A model generated the notes under the pieces. The model saw only the letters and a program-made list of their open reading frames with translations, ran no database searches and was not told where the DNA came from. A DNA stretch of 54,560 bases, taken from JTS-AC122 sp050246015 (lineage in GTDB: Bacteria; Planctomycetota; Phycisphaerae; Phycisphaerales; UBA1924). The stretch is taken from assembly GCA_050246015.1 (NCBI GenBank), contig JBFWWU010000024.1, positions 1 through 54,560 on the forward strand, read 5' to 3'. Positions 27,613 through 35,958 of this stretch are shown piece after piece (positions within the stretch are counted from its first letter, which is position 1; every line of letters starts with the position of its first letter). The translations under genes were made by a program, and so were the position numbers.

Positions 27613-28326
27613 TCAGGATCCGGCGACGGTCCGCCGTTGCGGGAGGCCTTTGACCCGTTCCCGGAGCACGGCTACCAGGGAGGTCCAGACGTCGTCGGGG
27701 CTTCGGCTGGCATCGACGACGGCGTAGCGGAGCGGGTCCTGCCTGGCCTGTTCGAGATAGCCTCGGCGAACAGCGCGGTGGAACTCGGCGCCCTTGGCTT
27801 CCATGCGGTCCAGCAGCGGGCTGAGGCGCTTGGCGGCCGCGACTTCATCGATGTCGAAGATGAGGTACAGGTCGGGGACGAGTCCGCGGGTCGCGACGCG
27901 CGCGGCGGCGGAGATGTCGGCCTGCGGGAGGCCGCCGGCGGCGCCCTGGTAGGCAAGCGTGGAGGCGACAAACCGATCGGCGAGGACGAGTTCGCCCTTG
28001 GCCAGCGCGGGGAGGATCCGGCGCTCGACGAGTTCGGCGCGGCTGGCCATGTAGAGGAGCATCTCGCAGCGGACGGTCATGCCGGTGAGTTTTCGATCGA
28101 GCAGCGCGTCGCGGATGCGCTCGCCGGTGGGGGTGCCGCCGGGCTCGCGGACTTCGCAGACGCCGAGGCCGGCGTGCGTGCAGGCGTCGGAGAGACGACG
28201 GAACTGGGTGCTTTTGCCGGAGCCGTCGGGTCCTTCGAAGACGACGAAGCGGCCGGCGAGTTCACGGAGAAAGGGCAGGTGGCGTTCCTGCGGCGGAGGC
28301 GCGGGCATTGACGGGTCGGTGGTCAC
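27613..28326 (-). CDS. tmk: Thymidylate kinase
   Basis: 237 residues from a GTG start. It phosphorylates dTMP to dTDP in the cytoplasm. Motifs: P-loop FEGPDGSGKST (about residue 30), the REPGGTPTGERIR substrate loop, and LADRFVASTLAYQG. GTG 28326 has GAGG nine bases upstream, whereas ATG 28308 (MPAPPP, six codons later) has no ribosome site but would also give a complete enzyme. The frame extends to 28938 through the tRNA-Leu gene and is certainly not all coding. It precedes sppA on the same strand. Confidence 0.95.
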   Translation of the reverse strand: MTTDPSMPAPPPQERHLPFLRELAGRFVVFEGPDGSGKSTQFRRLSDACTHAGLGVCEVREPGGTPTGERIRDALLDRKLTGMTVRCEMLLYMASRAELVERRILPALAKGELVLADRFVASTLAYQGAAGGLPQADISAAARVATRGLVPDLYLIFDIDEVAAAKRLSPLLDRMEAKGAEFHRAVRRGYLEQARQDPLRYAVVDASRSPDDVWTSLVAVLRERVKGLPQRRTVAGS

Positions 28327-28483
28327 CGGAATCAACCTCGGTCGGTCGCGGCGAGTGTAGCGCGATCCGCCGCGGGGCCGGGCGCGGGCGCGGATGCGCG
28401 AGGCCGGTGGCGTCGCCCGCAGCGAATGGGCGCGGGATTCGCGGGGCCCGGAACGTGGACGTTTCCGGCGCAGACAAGAGAGA

Positions 28484-28570
28484 TGCCGGAGACAGGAATC
28501 GAACCTGCACGGGGGTATCAGCCCCAACGGATTTTGAGTCCGTCGCGTCTGCCAGTTCCGCCACTCCGGC
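28484..28570 (-). tRNA. tRNA-Leu (CAA)
   Basis: An 87-base class II tRNA on the minus strand: acceptor GCCGGAG with CTCCGGC and discriminator A, anticodon loop CTCAAAA between ACGGA and TCCGT, a long variable arm (TGGGGCTGATACCCCC), and the T arm GCAGG TTCGATT CCTGT. CCA is not encoded. It borders the accessory region with the integrase. Confidence 0.96.
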
Positions 28571-28881
28571 CGGGGTGGTGCCCGGAATAGTACCGCCGTG
28601 CACTGAGTTGCCAAGTCGCGACAAACTCGGGAGTTACGAGAGGCTTTCGCGAGCCGAGCCGCGAGATGCGTTGCGTGCACGGACATGCCACGAAGTGCCC
28701 CGACAGGCCCCGCGCGTGGTGTATTGGGCGCTGCGCGCGGTGTTGGGAACACCGCAAAACACATGATGTTCTGAGGGCGGCCCACGACGCACAATCCGTC
28801 GCAGATGGACCGCGACGGAGTTCTGGTTGGGATAACGGTTTGCCGTTTGAAGTTTCGACGATTTGGGGTCGCACCGAAGCC

Positions 28882-28936
28882 TGCTTCGGGCGCCCCCCAG
28901 TTCCGACGATTATTGAGACTGCAAATTTGCAGTCTC
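28882..28936. repeat. 55-base palindrome-containing repeat, copy 1
   Basis: Begins TGCTTCGGGCGCC, continues through CAGTTCCGACGATT and ends in a perfect 22-base palindrome (28915-28936; half-site GAGACTGCAAA). It matches copy 2 at 53 of 55 positions. Confidence 0.9.
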
Positions 28937-29007
28937 ATTTTCGCGCCGCACGAACTTTGCGGCGGAGCACCGCGGCGGATGCATCCACGTGGTCGCTAGG
29001 CGCTGGC

Positions 29008-29062
29008 TGCTTCGGGAGCCCCCCAGTTCCGACGATTCTTGAGACTGCAAATTTGCAGTCTC
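29008..29062. repeat. 55-base palindrome-containing repeat, copy 2
   Basis: Same orientation and length as copy 1, 126 bases away, with the palindrome at 29041-29062 ending 5 bases before the integrase stop codon. The two differences are single-base changes before the palindrome. Confidence 0.9.
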
Positions 29063-29066
29063 GTTC

Positions 29067-30200
29067 CTAGGCGCTGGCGCGGCGTGATTTCGGCGTCGGC
29101 GTCAGTGCGGGAAGCGCGTCGATCGCCGCCGCCGGGTCGGAGAGGGAGAGGTGGCTGTACCGCCCGAGCGTGAGCTCGATCGTCGAGTGCCTTGCGAGTT
29201 TCTGCATCACCTTCGGCGGGACGTTGTTCCGCATGAGCCGCGTGATGTACGTGTGTCGAAGAGCGTGGAAGTCCAGGCACCCCTCGCCGGTATCTGCAGG
29301 ATCGATGTCCGCTGCCAGGAGGTCCGCCTTGATCATCGCCGAGGTGTAGTCATGGGTCGTCGGCCAAAGCCGCTCGTCCGGTTCGTGCATGGCCAGCCAC
29401 GGGGCGATCTCGGCGCAGAACGACTGGGGCACGGGCTGCTCGTCCGTCCGGCGGCGCTTGGAGCACCTGGCATCCAGCACGATGTGCCGGGGTCGGACGG
29501 CGAACGCGCGAGGGGTCAGCGACAGCAGTTCTGAGGCCCGGAACCCAGTGTGGATCGCCGTCTTGTACAGCCAGGCGCGCTGGAGACCCGTCAGCCGCCC
29601 GATGGGGTCACCCGCCTCGGCGGCGGCGACCAAGCGCAGGAACTCCTCATCGCTCAACGCCCGGCGTTGGAGCCGGACGTCGTCGCGCTGGCGGATCGCG
29701 GCCACGCCCGCCAACGGATCCGCCCGGAGGCGTTGCTCGCGCACGAGCCAACGGGTGAACCCCCTCACCGCCTGCCGCCGCTTGTTGGCCGTACGGGCCG
29801 AGCCGCCGGCGGCGATGATGCGCCCGAGTTCCTGGCTGAGACGGGGCCCGTCGATGTCGGCGATCGTCTCCCACCGGCTCCTACTCGCGGTGTTCTCGAT
29901 GAGGGAGATCGTCTCCGCGATGTGCTGGGGGCTGCTGCGCTTCGAGAACAGGTAATCGCGGAACGCGGCGACGAACTCACCGATCGGGCGGGTGGCGTAC
30001 CCGGCCATCTTCTCGGCCAGCGGGTCGATGATGCCGCGACGGCGGAGCATGGCGTCGTGCTCGAGCTTGGCGCCCAGCTGCTCGCTGAGGCGGTAGTCGG
30101 TCATGCCGGTGACAATCTTCTTCACGCCTGGCGCGATCATGTAGCTCACGAGCCACTTGCTGCCGGGCTTCGCATTCTTTCGTCTCCACACGCTGGCCAT
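29067..30200 (-). CDS. Tyrosine-type site-specific integrase
   Basis: 377 residues, a full-length phage-type integrase. The catalytic Arg is in HTGFRASELLSL, the HxxR box is HALRHTYITRL, the following His/Trp position is ARHST, and the nucleophile is Tyr in LGRYSHL near residue 350. An N-terminal arm-type segment (WRRKNAKPGSKWLVSYM) and a SAM-like core-binding region (about 70-160) precede the catalytic domain. The start at 30200 has AGGAG upstream and overlaps the previous gene by 55 bases, so it belongs to the primase operon. It would integrate and excise the element. Confidence 0.93.
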   Translation of the reverse strand: MASVWRRKNAKPGSKWLVSYMIAPGVKKIVTGMTDYRLSEQLGAKLEHDAMLRRRGIIDPLAEKMAGYATRPIGEFVAAFRDYLFSKRSSPQHIAETISLIENTASRSRWETIADIDGPRLSQELGRIIAAGGSARTANKRRQAVRGFTRWLVREQRLRADPLAGVAAIRQRDDVRLQRRALSDEEFLRLVAAAEAGDPIGRLTGLQRAWLYKTAIHTGFRASELLSLTPRAFAVRPRHIVLDARCSKRRRTDEQPVPQSFCAEIAPWLAMHEPDERLWPTTHDYTSAMIKADLLAADIDPADTGEGCLDFHALRHTYITRLMRNNVPPKVMQKLARHSTIELTLGRYSHLSLSDPAAAIDALPALTPTPKSRRASA

Positions 30201-30691
30201 CGATGTTCTCCTGGAACGGTGACGAGCCTCGGGATCACAGGCGCGGCTCCGACGGATTGGAAGGCGGAATGGCGGGCAAGATCGATGTCGGAGGAGTTGT
30301 GATCTGCTGCATCGAATCGGACGCCCGGCTGACCCCCGACGATGATCATGTCGATCACGTCTCTCTCGCCTGCCGGACAGCGGCTGGCATCAACACCAGC
30401 ATCTCGACGCACCGCGCGGCAGACCGCGTCTAACCACGTGGGCGCCCCCGGCTCGGCCTGGTCGCCCATCACCTCCCGCTTGAACGTTGCGGCAACCTCG
30501 CCCGACCACGCGAGCCGCCAACGGCACTTCTGCGCCTTTGAGATCGCCGCGATGATCACGGGCTTGTTCTGGATGAGGCAGAGCGCCAGGGATGCGAACC
30601 GCTTCGGCCCGGTGACGACAACGCGGTCTGCCTCAACGCGAACCCGAAGTCCGCAGGCATGGGCCGCGCGAATCACGGTCAGCCCGTCCAT
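30146..30691 (-). CDS. Small protein with TubC-like N-terminus, in primase operon
   Basis: 181 residues. The first 55 (HACGLRVRVEADRVVVTGPKRF, then PVIIAAISKAQ) resemble the short alpha-beta TubC-N docking fold, a pattern also common in small proteins encoded beside element primases; this is recognition by eye, not by a search. The remainder is not recognised. It overlaps the primase gene by 13 bases and the integrase gene by 55, so it is translated as part of a tightly packed operon. A role in replication or regulation of the element is inferred from position only. Confidence 0.65.
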   Translation of the reverse strand: MDGLTVIRAAHACGLRVRVEADRVVVTGPKRFASLALCLIQNKPVIIAAISKAQKCRWRLAWSGEVAATFKREVMGDQAEPGAPTWLDAVCRAVRRDAGVDASRCPAGERDVIDMIIVGGQPGVRFDAADHNSSDIDLARHSAFQSVGAAPVIPRLVTVPGEHRWPACGDERMRSPAASGS

Positions 30692-33624
30692 GAGCCGTCC
30701 TCCTCCCCATCAGCCTGCGGACTGTCGGGTTCATCGAGCGGCTCGTCCCTGGATTGAAATTCTGGAGAGGTGCCTTCGTCGGTACTGACAGAACTGACAG
30801 AAGGGTCCTTGTTCAGGTGGCTCGGGGGGCTTCTGTCGCCTTTGTCAGTACCCCCGGAGGGGGGTCGTGAGAATTTCGTGGGCCGCGTGCAAGTGATCTT
30901 GGGATTGACGAAGTAGACCGACGCCGTTCTGCCCGCTGTCTCCCGGCGCGCTTCTGCAAGCCAGCGGAAGTCGATGAGGTACTCGACCGCGCCCCGCGCG
31001 TCCTCCTCGGACGCCAGACCGGTCCACCCTTTCCGGTAGATGTCACGGAGCGCGAACCCGTCCTTGATCTCCCCCGCGACCAGTTTGCCCGCGAGCGACT
31101 TGGCGGCGGCAAGGTCAGGGTCGATCACCTGCGAGTAGACGCGCCGAGCGTGCGATTCCAGGTACTGACCCCATCGGATTGCGCGGTCGAGCGATTCGAT
31201 GCCGACCGGGCCGTTCTTTCCTTCGGCCAGATGGATCAGCAGTGCGAGTTTCGGGATGAGACTGCGGAACTTCGACAGGTGGCTCTCGAGCGCCGGGTGC
31301 AAGTCGCCCCCTCGAACAATGTGCTCCAGTTTTTCTCGCCAGGCGTCGAAGCAAGGCTGGGCGGCTTCGGAAAACCGAAGGAAGGGAATGCCGTCCGGTT
31401 CGCGCGGATCATGGTCGGCCCCCAGCAACGTCGGCTCCATCGCCGCCAACCCCTCGTACACGTCGAACGCGGCGCGGCGTGCCGCCGAGTCGGGCCAGCG
31501 ATCAATGTTCTTCCAATCCTTGCTGATGTCGGGCCAGACGAGCAGTTGGAATCTCTGAATGAGTCCATCGTCACCAGCGCCTCCCTTCGCCGCGCCGCGC
31601 AGATACTGACTGAGCGGTCCCGGCTGGATACCGCCCAGAAGCGACAGGATCGCGGCCTCGATGTCAAGCGTGCCGCGCTCGATGCGGTCATAGGTGTACC
31701 GGCCCGTGCCGTTCCACGACTCCAGATAAAAACTCCGGGCGCCCTCCTGCCCGGGCTTGTCGAGGGCCTTGAGCAGGCCGATCAGTTCGTCGCGGAAGAC
31801 CAGCACGCCCGCCGGATTCTCGTTGAGGATGACGCCGATCTTCTCGACCGTGCCGTCGTTGACGATGAACCGGGTCCGCACCGGTTCCCGCGCATCGTCC
31901 TCGTCGTCCAGCGACTCTCGGGCGATCCGGAACGCTTCGTCCTGATTCTTGATGTTCTTTCTGATCTCGTGCCGGGTATCCTTCTTCCTGATCTCGGAGA
32001 CCTGCTTGGCCGCCATCATGTCCTTGAACTGCTGCTCGAACGCCGCCTTGGCCAGGATCTCCAGTTTTTTCAGCGGCTTGAGCGGCTCCTGGATCGCCGG
32101 CGTTTTCATGACTCCCGGCCTGCCGATTACCCCGCCCCACAGATTCCCCGGCACGATCCAGTCGTCGTAGCGCTTCGGGCGAATCCCAATCCGGCGTCCC
32201 ACTACGGCGCCCAGCGCGACCATCGCCGCGACGGCGGAGAAGTCGATCGGGCACTGGATCCGCTCGGCGATATCCACGACCCACGGCCCCAGCGTCACCG
32301 GGAGCAGGTACGGATCGAACGCCATGACCGGTAGGAGCGCGTCGGGGAGCGGCTGCGGGTCGAGCCAGAAGTTGGGAGCCCCCCCTCCCGAGTCGCTGAC
32401 ACAACCGACAGAAGCGCCAGCACGCCCGTGTCCAGCGCGGCTTCGCCATCCCGGCTCGACGATATCGCGCAGCTCGTGCCATCCTTTCCCGGCGCACCCG
32501 TTGTGGTGACACCCCGCGCTGATCGCGCCGTTTGCGAATCGCACCACGAACGCCGAGCGGTCGGCGTGCTCCGAATTCCACGGGCACACGTCCAACGCCC
32601 ACCGCTCGCCCGGCTGGCCGTGCTTGTCGCGCCACGGCGTCGGACCGGAGTACGTCAGCCGGGACCGAGCCAGCCAAGCGGGAAGATCGAACGACGCGGA
32701 CGGTCCTTTCGCTGACGCCGCGGATTCCGATGTCGGCGGCGCGTTCGCTGCACGAATGTCGCCGAGTGCAGTCAGCATCTCGATCGGCACCGCGACGGGG
32801 TCAACAGGCACCTGCCGAATCTGCGCGCGGCGATGTGGCCGATCGTCGGTTGGATCACCCTTCCGCGCCACAGTGCCGTAGGCTTTCCAGATCCGCGCTG
32901 GATTGAAGACCTTCCGGTCGATCTTGACGCAATCATCATCGAAGCGGTCGGCCAGCGCTTCAAGCACGCGCTGCACAAGCCCGTCCTCATCCACCGCGAG
33001 GTCGATCGCGTACAGAACATGGAATCCGTTCCCTGAGTCCGCCACGACCGGCTCGGGCCACCCCAGGTCCCTGAGGTACGCGACAATGTCGCGGGCCCGC
33101 TGCTCAGCCAGAGCGTGCTCCTCGTTCGATGACGAGATCCCTGACGGGCGGACCGGGTCGATGTCGATGGGGAGCCAGCGACGCCGCGTCACATCCGCGT
33201 CCGATGTGGTCTGCTTGGCGTCCGCGTTGATCCGGTGGTCCGCTCGCGCCACCAATGCCGGATTGACGGGATTGATGGTGACGTAGATTCCGGTCGCTCG
33301 CTCTTGTGCATCCAACTCGGCGATCAGCCTTGCCGCTTCATCAACTCGCTGATACATGAAGTAGCCGCTCCCCGTGGTCTTCCGTGTCGAGCCGGGGCGA
33401 TCACGCAGATTCAGCGCACGCACCTCGAAGACATCGCCCGCGCGGAACATCAATCTCAACGCCGCTTCGATCGCCTCACGGGGACTGGTGGTGACCCGCG
33501 ATGCCGGCTGATCGGCGTCGCCATCGATAGGATTCTGCACCTGTTCGTTCTTCGCGTCCTGCTCGTTTGCCGACGGCGGGGCGCCTTCGAGGAAGTCGTC
33601 GGGAGGATGTCGGGAGCCGTTCAT
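30679..33624 (-). CDS. AEP-type primase fused to DUF3987 helicase-like domain
   Basis: 981 residues. The N-terminal half carries archaeo-eukaryotic primase-like motifs: the metal motif LPIDIDPVRP (about residue 153), DSGNGFHVLYAIDL (the G-x-H motif) and KIDRKVFNPARIWKAYGT. A Cys/His cluster follows (CPWNSEH, then GCHHNGCAGKGW), probably zinc-binding. The C-terminal half is DUF3987, with a P-loop-like GRPGVMKTPA near residue 501 and FRDELIGLLKALD. Such fusions prime and unwind DNA for plasmids, phages and satellites. The start at 33624 has GGAGG upstream and overlaps the HTH gene stop as ATGA. Confidence 0.88.
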   Translation of the reverse strand: MNGSRHPPDDFLEGAPPSANEQDAKNEQVQNPIDGDADQPASRVTTSPREAIEAALRLMFRAGDVFEVRALNLRDRPGSTRKTTGSGYFMYQRVDEAARLIAELDAQERATGIYVTINPVNPALVARADHRINADAKQTTSDADVTRRRWLPIDIDPVRPSGISSSNEEHALAEQRARDIVAYLRDLGWPEPVVADSGNGFHVLYAIDLAVDEDGLVQRVLEALADRFDDDCVKIDRKVFNPARIWKAYGTVARKGDPTDDRPHRRAQIRQVPVDPVAVPIEMLTALGDIRAANAPPTSESAASAKGPSASFDLPAWLARSRLTYSGPTPWRDKHGQPGERWALDVCPWNSEHADRSAFVVRFANGAISAGCHHNGCAGKGWHELRDIVEPGWRSRAGHGRAGASVGCVSDSGGGAPNFWLDPQPLPDALLPVMAFDPYLLPVTLGPWVVDIAERIQCPIDFSAVAAMVALGAVVGRRIGIRPKRYDDWIVPGNLWGGVIGRPGVMKTPAIQEPLKPLKKLEILAKAAFEQQFKDMMAAKQVSEIRKKDTRHEIRKNIKNQDEAFRIARESLDDEDDAREPVRTRFIVNDGTVEKIGVILNENPAGVLVFRDELIGLLKALDKPGQEGARSFYLESWNGTGRYTYDRIERGTLDIEAAILSLLGGIQPGPLSQYLRGAAKGGAGDDGLIQRFQLLVWPDISKDWKNIDRWPDSAARRAAFDVYEGLAAMEPTLLGADHDPREPDGIPFLRFSEAAQPCFDAWREKLEHIVRGGDLHPALESHLSKFRSLIPKLALLIHLAEGKNGPVGIESLDRAIRWGQYLESHARRVYSQVIDPDLAAAKSLAGKLVAGEIKDGFALRDIYRKGWTGLASEEDARGAVEYLIDFRWLAEARRETAGRTASVYFVNPKITCTRPTKFSRPPSGGTDKGDRSPPSHLNKDPSVSSVSTDEGTSPEFQSRDEPLDEPDSPQADGEEDGSWTG

Positions 33625-33815
33625 CGCACGCCTCCCTTCTCGATGAACGCGTCGATTGACTCGCGCGTGACGCGGACGGCCCGCCCGATCTTGACCTGCT
33701 GCAGATCCCCGCGCGACAGCAGTCGCCACATGGACCTAACCGAAACGGACAACTCGTGAGCTGCGTCCTGCACTCGCAGGAGTCGTTGTTCACTCCGTTG
33801 ACCTGATGTGTTCAT
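33621..33815 (-). CDS. AlpA/excisionase-type HTH DNA-binding protein
   Basis: 64 residues, a single winged-helix MerR-like domain of the AlpA/excisionase class: LLRVQDAAHELSVSVRSMWRL is the helix-turn-helix, and VKIGRAVRVTRESIDAFI the wing and following helix. GAGGA precedes the start. Its stop overlaps the primase start (ATGA). In mobile elements such proteins act as excisionase or as activators of integrase and replication genes. The iteron-like repeats 125-175 bases upstream are natural candidates for its binding site, which is an inference. Confidence 0.9.
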   Translation of the reverse strand: MNTSGQRSEQRLLRVQDAAHELSVSVRSMWRLLSRGDLQQVKIGRAVRVTRESIDAFIEKGGVR

Positions 33816-33939
33816 GATGCGATTCCTCGGCTGACGGGTCGCGACTATTCGCGCCCCGTGTGCCTAGTTGATCGCACCAACATGCCTTGCAGTTCCAATG
33901 CTCGAATTGCTAGGGTTTTGCCGTGTTTTATCGACAAAC

Positions 33940-33988
33940 GCGCGGATAGAGCGCGGATGGACGCGGGTACGCGCGGACGGGCGCGGAT
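33940..33988. repeat. Five phased iteron-like repeats
   Basis: GCGCGGAT (33940, 33951), ACGCGGGT (33961), GCGCGGAC (33971) and GCGCGGAT (33981) recur every 10-11 bases, one per helical turn. They lie between the unknown 586-residue protein gene and the HTH-primase operon, with an AT-rich stretch on either side. This is the arrangement of replication iterons or an operator array. Confidence 0.65.
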
Positions 33989-34014
33989 CACCACTCACAA
34001 ATTCTTCTTCTTTT

Positions 34015-35775
34015 CTACTTCTCCAAGACGGGATACTTCGTGTTCGCCCACTTTCGGATGTCTCGCTTGTGCTCGGGGACGCATGCCAGGAGATCGTCGA
34101 GTTCGACAACCTTCGGCTTCGCCCGCTCGTTGATACGGGCGTGCCGCCGCCGCAATTTGTCGAGCAGTTGGTCGGAATCGCAGTTGATCTGCTCAGCAGC
34201 CTTGACGATCGGTACCGGCTGCACGATCTCGGTAGTCGATCGCTCCAACGCGGCAGCTCGCATGAAGCGATTGCCTCGAGCCGGAGACTCAGATACGACG
34301 GCTTGATCGTCGTCGAGGTCGGGTGGTCGCGAGGGTATTGCGGGCACCGGATTCTGCGTGGGCCGAGTAGCAGATGTTGCGGGGCTCTGCACCTTCTCCC
34401 ATTGCTCCTGACACGCCGGTCGAATCACCGCTTCGATCCAATCTACGATCCTCTGCCCCGAGTCGATCGGTGACTTGGTATCGGTCAACGGTGCGTCAGC
34501 CTTCAATGCACGCCGAATCGCAGCGAACGCTACAGACAGATCAGTACATGCCCGTGGGGTGTCGGGAGAGCACGCGCCGGCTGGGACATGCTTCGCCCAT
34601 GTCCCGCCGAAGATAGACGCACATTCGTTCATGATCGTTCTCGCCTCGACGATCGATTCGGGAGTGTTCTTCGCTACTCTGGCAACGACCATCTCGACCC
34701 CAATCTGTAGTCGCTGCCAGTTGTTCCGAGCCGGCGGTATCAGCGGGAGAACAGCTGTTCCCTCGGCACTCCTAGCCTTGCGCAGTTCGCGGCGAATCCA
34801 TGCGAGCCGTTCCGACGGCGAACCGCTCAGAGCGAGCGCCACGTCAAAGCCCTCCGACACGATAATTTCGACTGCCCAATCAAGAATCTCCTGGGTGTCA
34901 TTGGTTCGGCGCTCGGGTGTGTCGTTATTGTTGATGCGCCGCACCCGTTCCGCCACTCGGACTCTGTGATCGATCTGATCTGCGAGATCAGCCGGAGTTC
35001 GGATCGTGTCGTCCGAGATCGGGAAGCCGTGTTTCGCCAGCGCCGCGCGATTGGCCTCGTGCTTCTCGACGGCCAAGCGGCGGAACTCCTCGAGCGCGGG
35101 ATGATCTGGGTCGGTCCACCCATGTGGGTATTCCTCAAGAATCGCTTGCAGCCTCGCCTCGTATGGCTGCATCGCCTTGAGAGCCGCTTCCTCAGCACGC
35201 CCCCACGCACTCAAGAGTTTTCGTTGCACCGCGTCGAGGGCTTGCTCGATGACGGCGGGCCACTCCGACTTGCCTTCCCGGAGATCGTCAAAGGTGTTCC
35301 AGCCGCGCCCGAAGTTCCCCTCACGGTCTTCCCACGGCAAGCACGCCAACTGGGTGACTTCGCCCAAGTACGACTCGGCATCCCGATCGGTCGCCAGGCA
35401 CACGAACAGAAGCACCCGCGCCCCCCATACCGCCGGATCGTCTAGCGACATTGGATTGAGAGAATCTCGGCTTTCCCAGAGATCCATGCCGAGCGCGTTG
35501 AGACACCAGAACCGCGCGTCTTTACCTTCGTCGGCCCCGGGTATTGCAAAGGCCGAGTTTGGGAGCGATGCCGAGGGTTGTTCAGTCTCGCGCTTCTCCT
35601 CAACTGCCTCGGTGCGATGCACGGCCTCGGCACGCCGCGCTCGTAAGGCACGTTCCGAATACTCGTCGTCGATCCAGGCGCCGGCGTCGCGGAGAAGGAG
35701 CGCGTCGCTGCGGGCTCGAACGAACTCTTGCACGTCGCGGAGTCTTCTATACCACGCGGCCGGGGCGGTTTCCAT
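34015..35775 (-). CDS. Unknown protein of the integrative element
   Basis: 586 residues of no recognised family. It is soluble and charged, with no signal peptide or membrane segment. The middle (about residues 185-300) is Glu/Arg/Ala-rich and helical, with NNNDTPERRTNDTQEILDW. The last 75 residues (VPIVKAAEQINCDSDQLLDKL then a basic RRRHARINERAKPK) could form a DNA-binding helix-turn-helix, an inference from composition. ATG 35775 is preferred to TTG 35781, which starts two codons earlier. It is the first gene of the element, transcribed towards the iterons and the HTH-primase operon on the same strand. Confidence 0.7.
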   Translation of the reverse strand: METAPAAWYRRLRDVQEFVRARSDALLLRDAGAWIDDEYSERALRARRAEAVHRTEAVEEKRETEQPSASLPNSAFAIPGADEGKDARFWCLNALGMDLWESRDSLNPMSLDDPAVWGARVLLFVCLATDRDAESYLGEVTQLACLPWEDREGNFGRGWNTFDDLREGKSEWPAVIEQALDAVQRKLLSAWGRAEEAALKAMQPYEARLQAILEEYPHGWTDPDHPALEEFRRLAVEKHEANRAALAKHGFPISDDTIRTPADLADQIDHRVRVAERVRRINNNDTPERRTNDTQEILDWAVEIIVSEGFDVALALSGSPSERLAWIRRELRKARSAEGTAVLPLIPPARNNWQRLQIGVEMVVARVAKNTPESIVEARTIMNECASIFGGTWAKHVPAGACSPDTPRACTDLSVAFAAIRRALKADAPLTDTKSPIDSGQRIVDWIEAVIRPACQEQWEKVQSPATSATRPTQNPVPAIPSRPPDLDDDQAVVSESPARGNRFMRAAALERSTTEIVQPVPIVKAAEQINCDSDQLLDKLRRRHARINERAKPKVVELDDLLACVPEHKRDIRKWANTKYPVLEK

Positions 35776-35844
35776 GCCCAATTATCCACCGTTGCAGCAG
35801 CGCGATGACCGCTACTCATCGACAGACCTCCCGTAGCGATCATC

Positions 35845-35883
35845 AAACAAAGAGGACCCGCGGCACAATGCCAGCGGGTCCTC
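35845..35883 (-). terminator. Rho-independent terminator after the HAF protein gene
   Basis: Perfect 10-bp arms GAGGACCCGC (35852-35861) and GCGGGTCCTC (35874-35883), extended inside by GGCA/TGCC. On the minus strand TTTGTTTGATG follows. It lies 75 bases past the stop of the gene ending at 35959. On the plus strand the hairpin is followed by an 11-G run instead. Confidence 0.75.
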
Positions 35884-35894
35884 GGGGGGGGGGG
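35884..35894. repeat. Homopolymer tract, 11 G
   Basis: Eleven consecutive G directly abutting the terminator stem in the gap between the element and the secreted-protein cluster. Confidence 0.75.
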
Positions 35895-35958
35895 CGGTGA
35901 TTTCGCAATAATAGAGACAGAAGCTCTGCTCGATTATTCCGCCGCGATCTAGGTTATT

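Larger units (their letters stand above)
28571..29066. other. Non-coding border between tRNA-Leu and the integrase
   Basis: About 500 bases with no convincing gene. Open frames on both strands exist but include the repeats described below and have no family resemblance. It holds two copies of a 55-base palindrome-bearing repeat next to the integrase stop and could contain an attachment site, though no matching copy was found near 35.8 kb. Confidence 0.5.

Noticed and set aside
28484..28570. tRNA-Leu 3' end as attachment site of the element
   Set aside because: The element lies on the 5' side of the tRNA, the tRNA is intact, and no copy of its 3' end was found near 35.8 kb.
28882..29062. CRISPR-like repeat pair
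   Set aside because: Only two copies, each 55 bases with a long palindrome, and no cas genes in the window.
28666..29070. 134-residue plus-strand frame next to tRNA-Leu
   Set aside because: Most of its apparent internal repetition comes from the two DNA repeats; no ribosome site or family.
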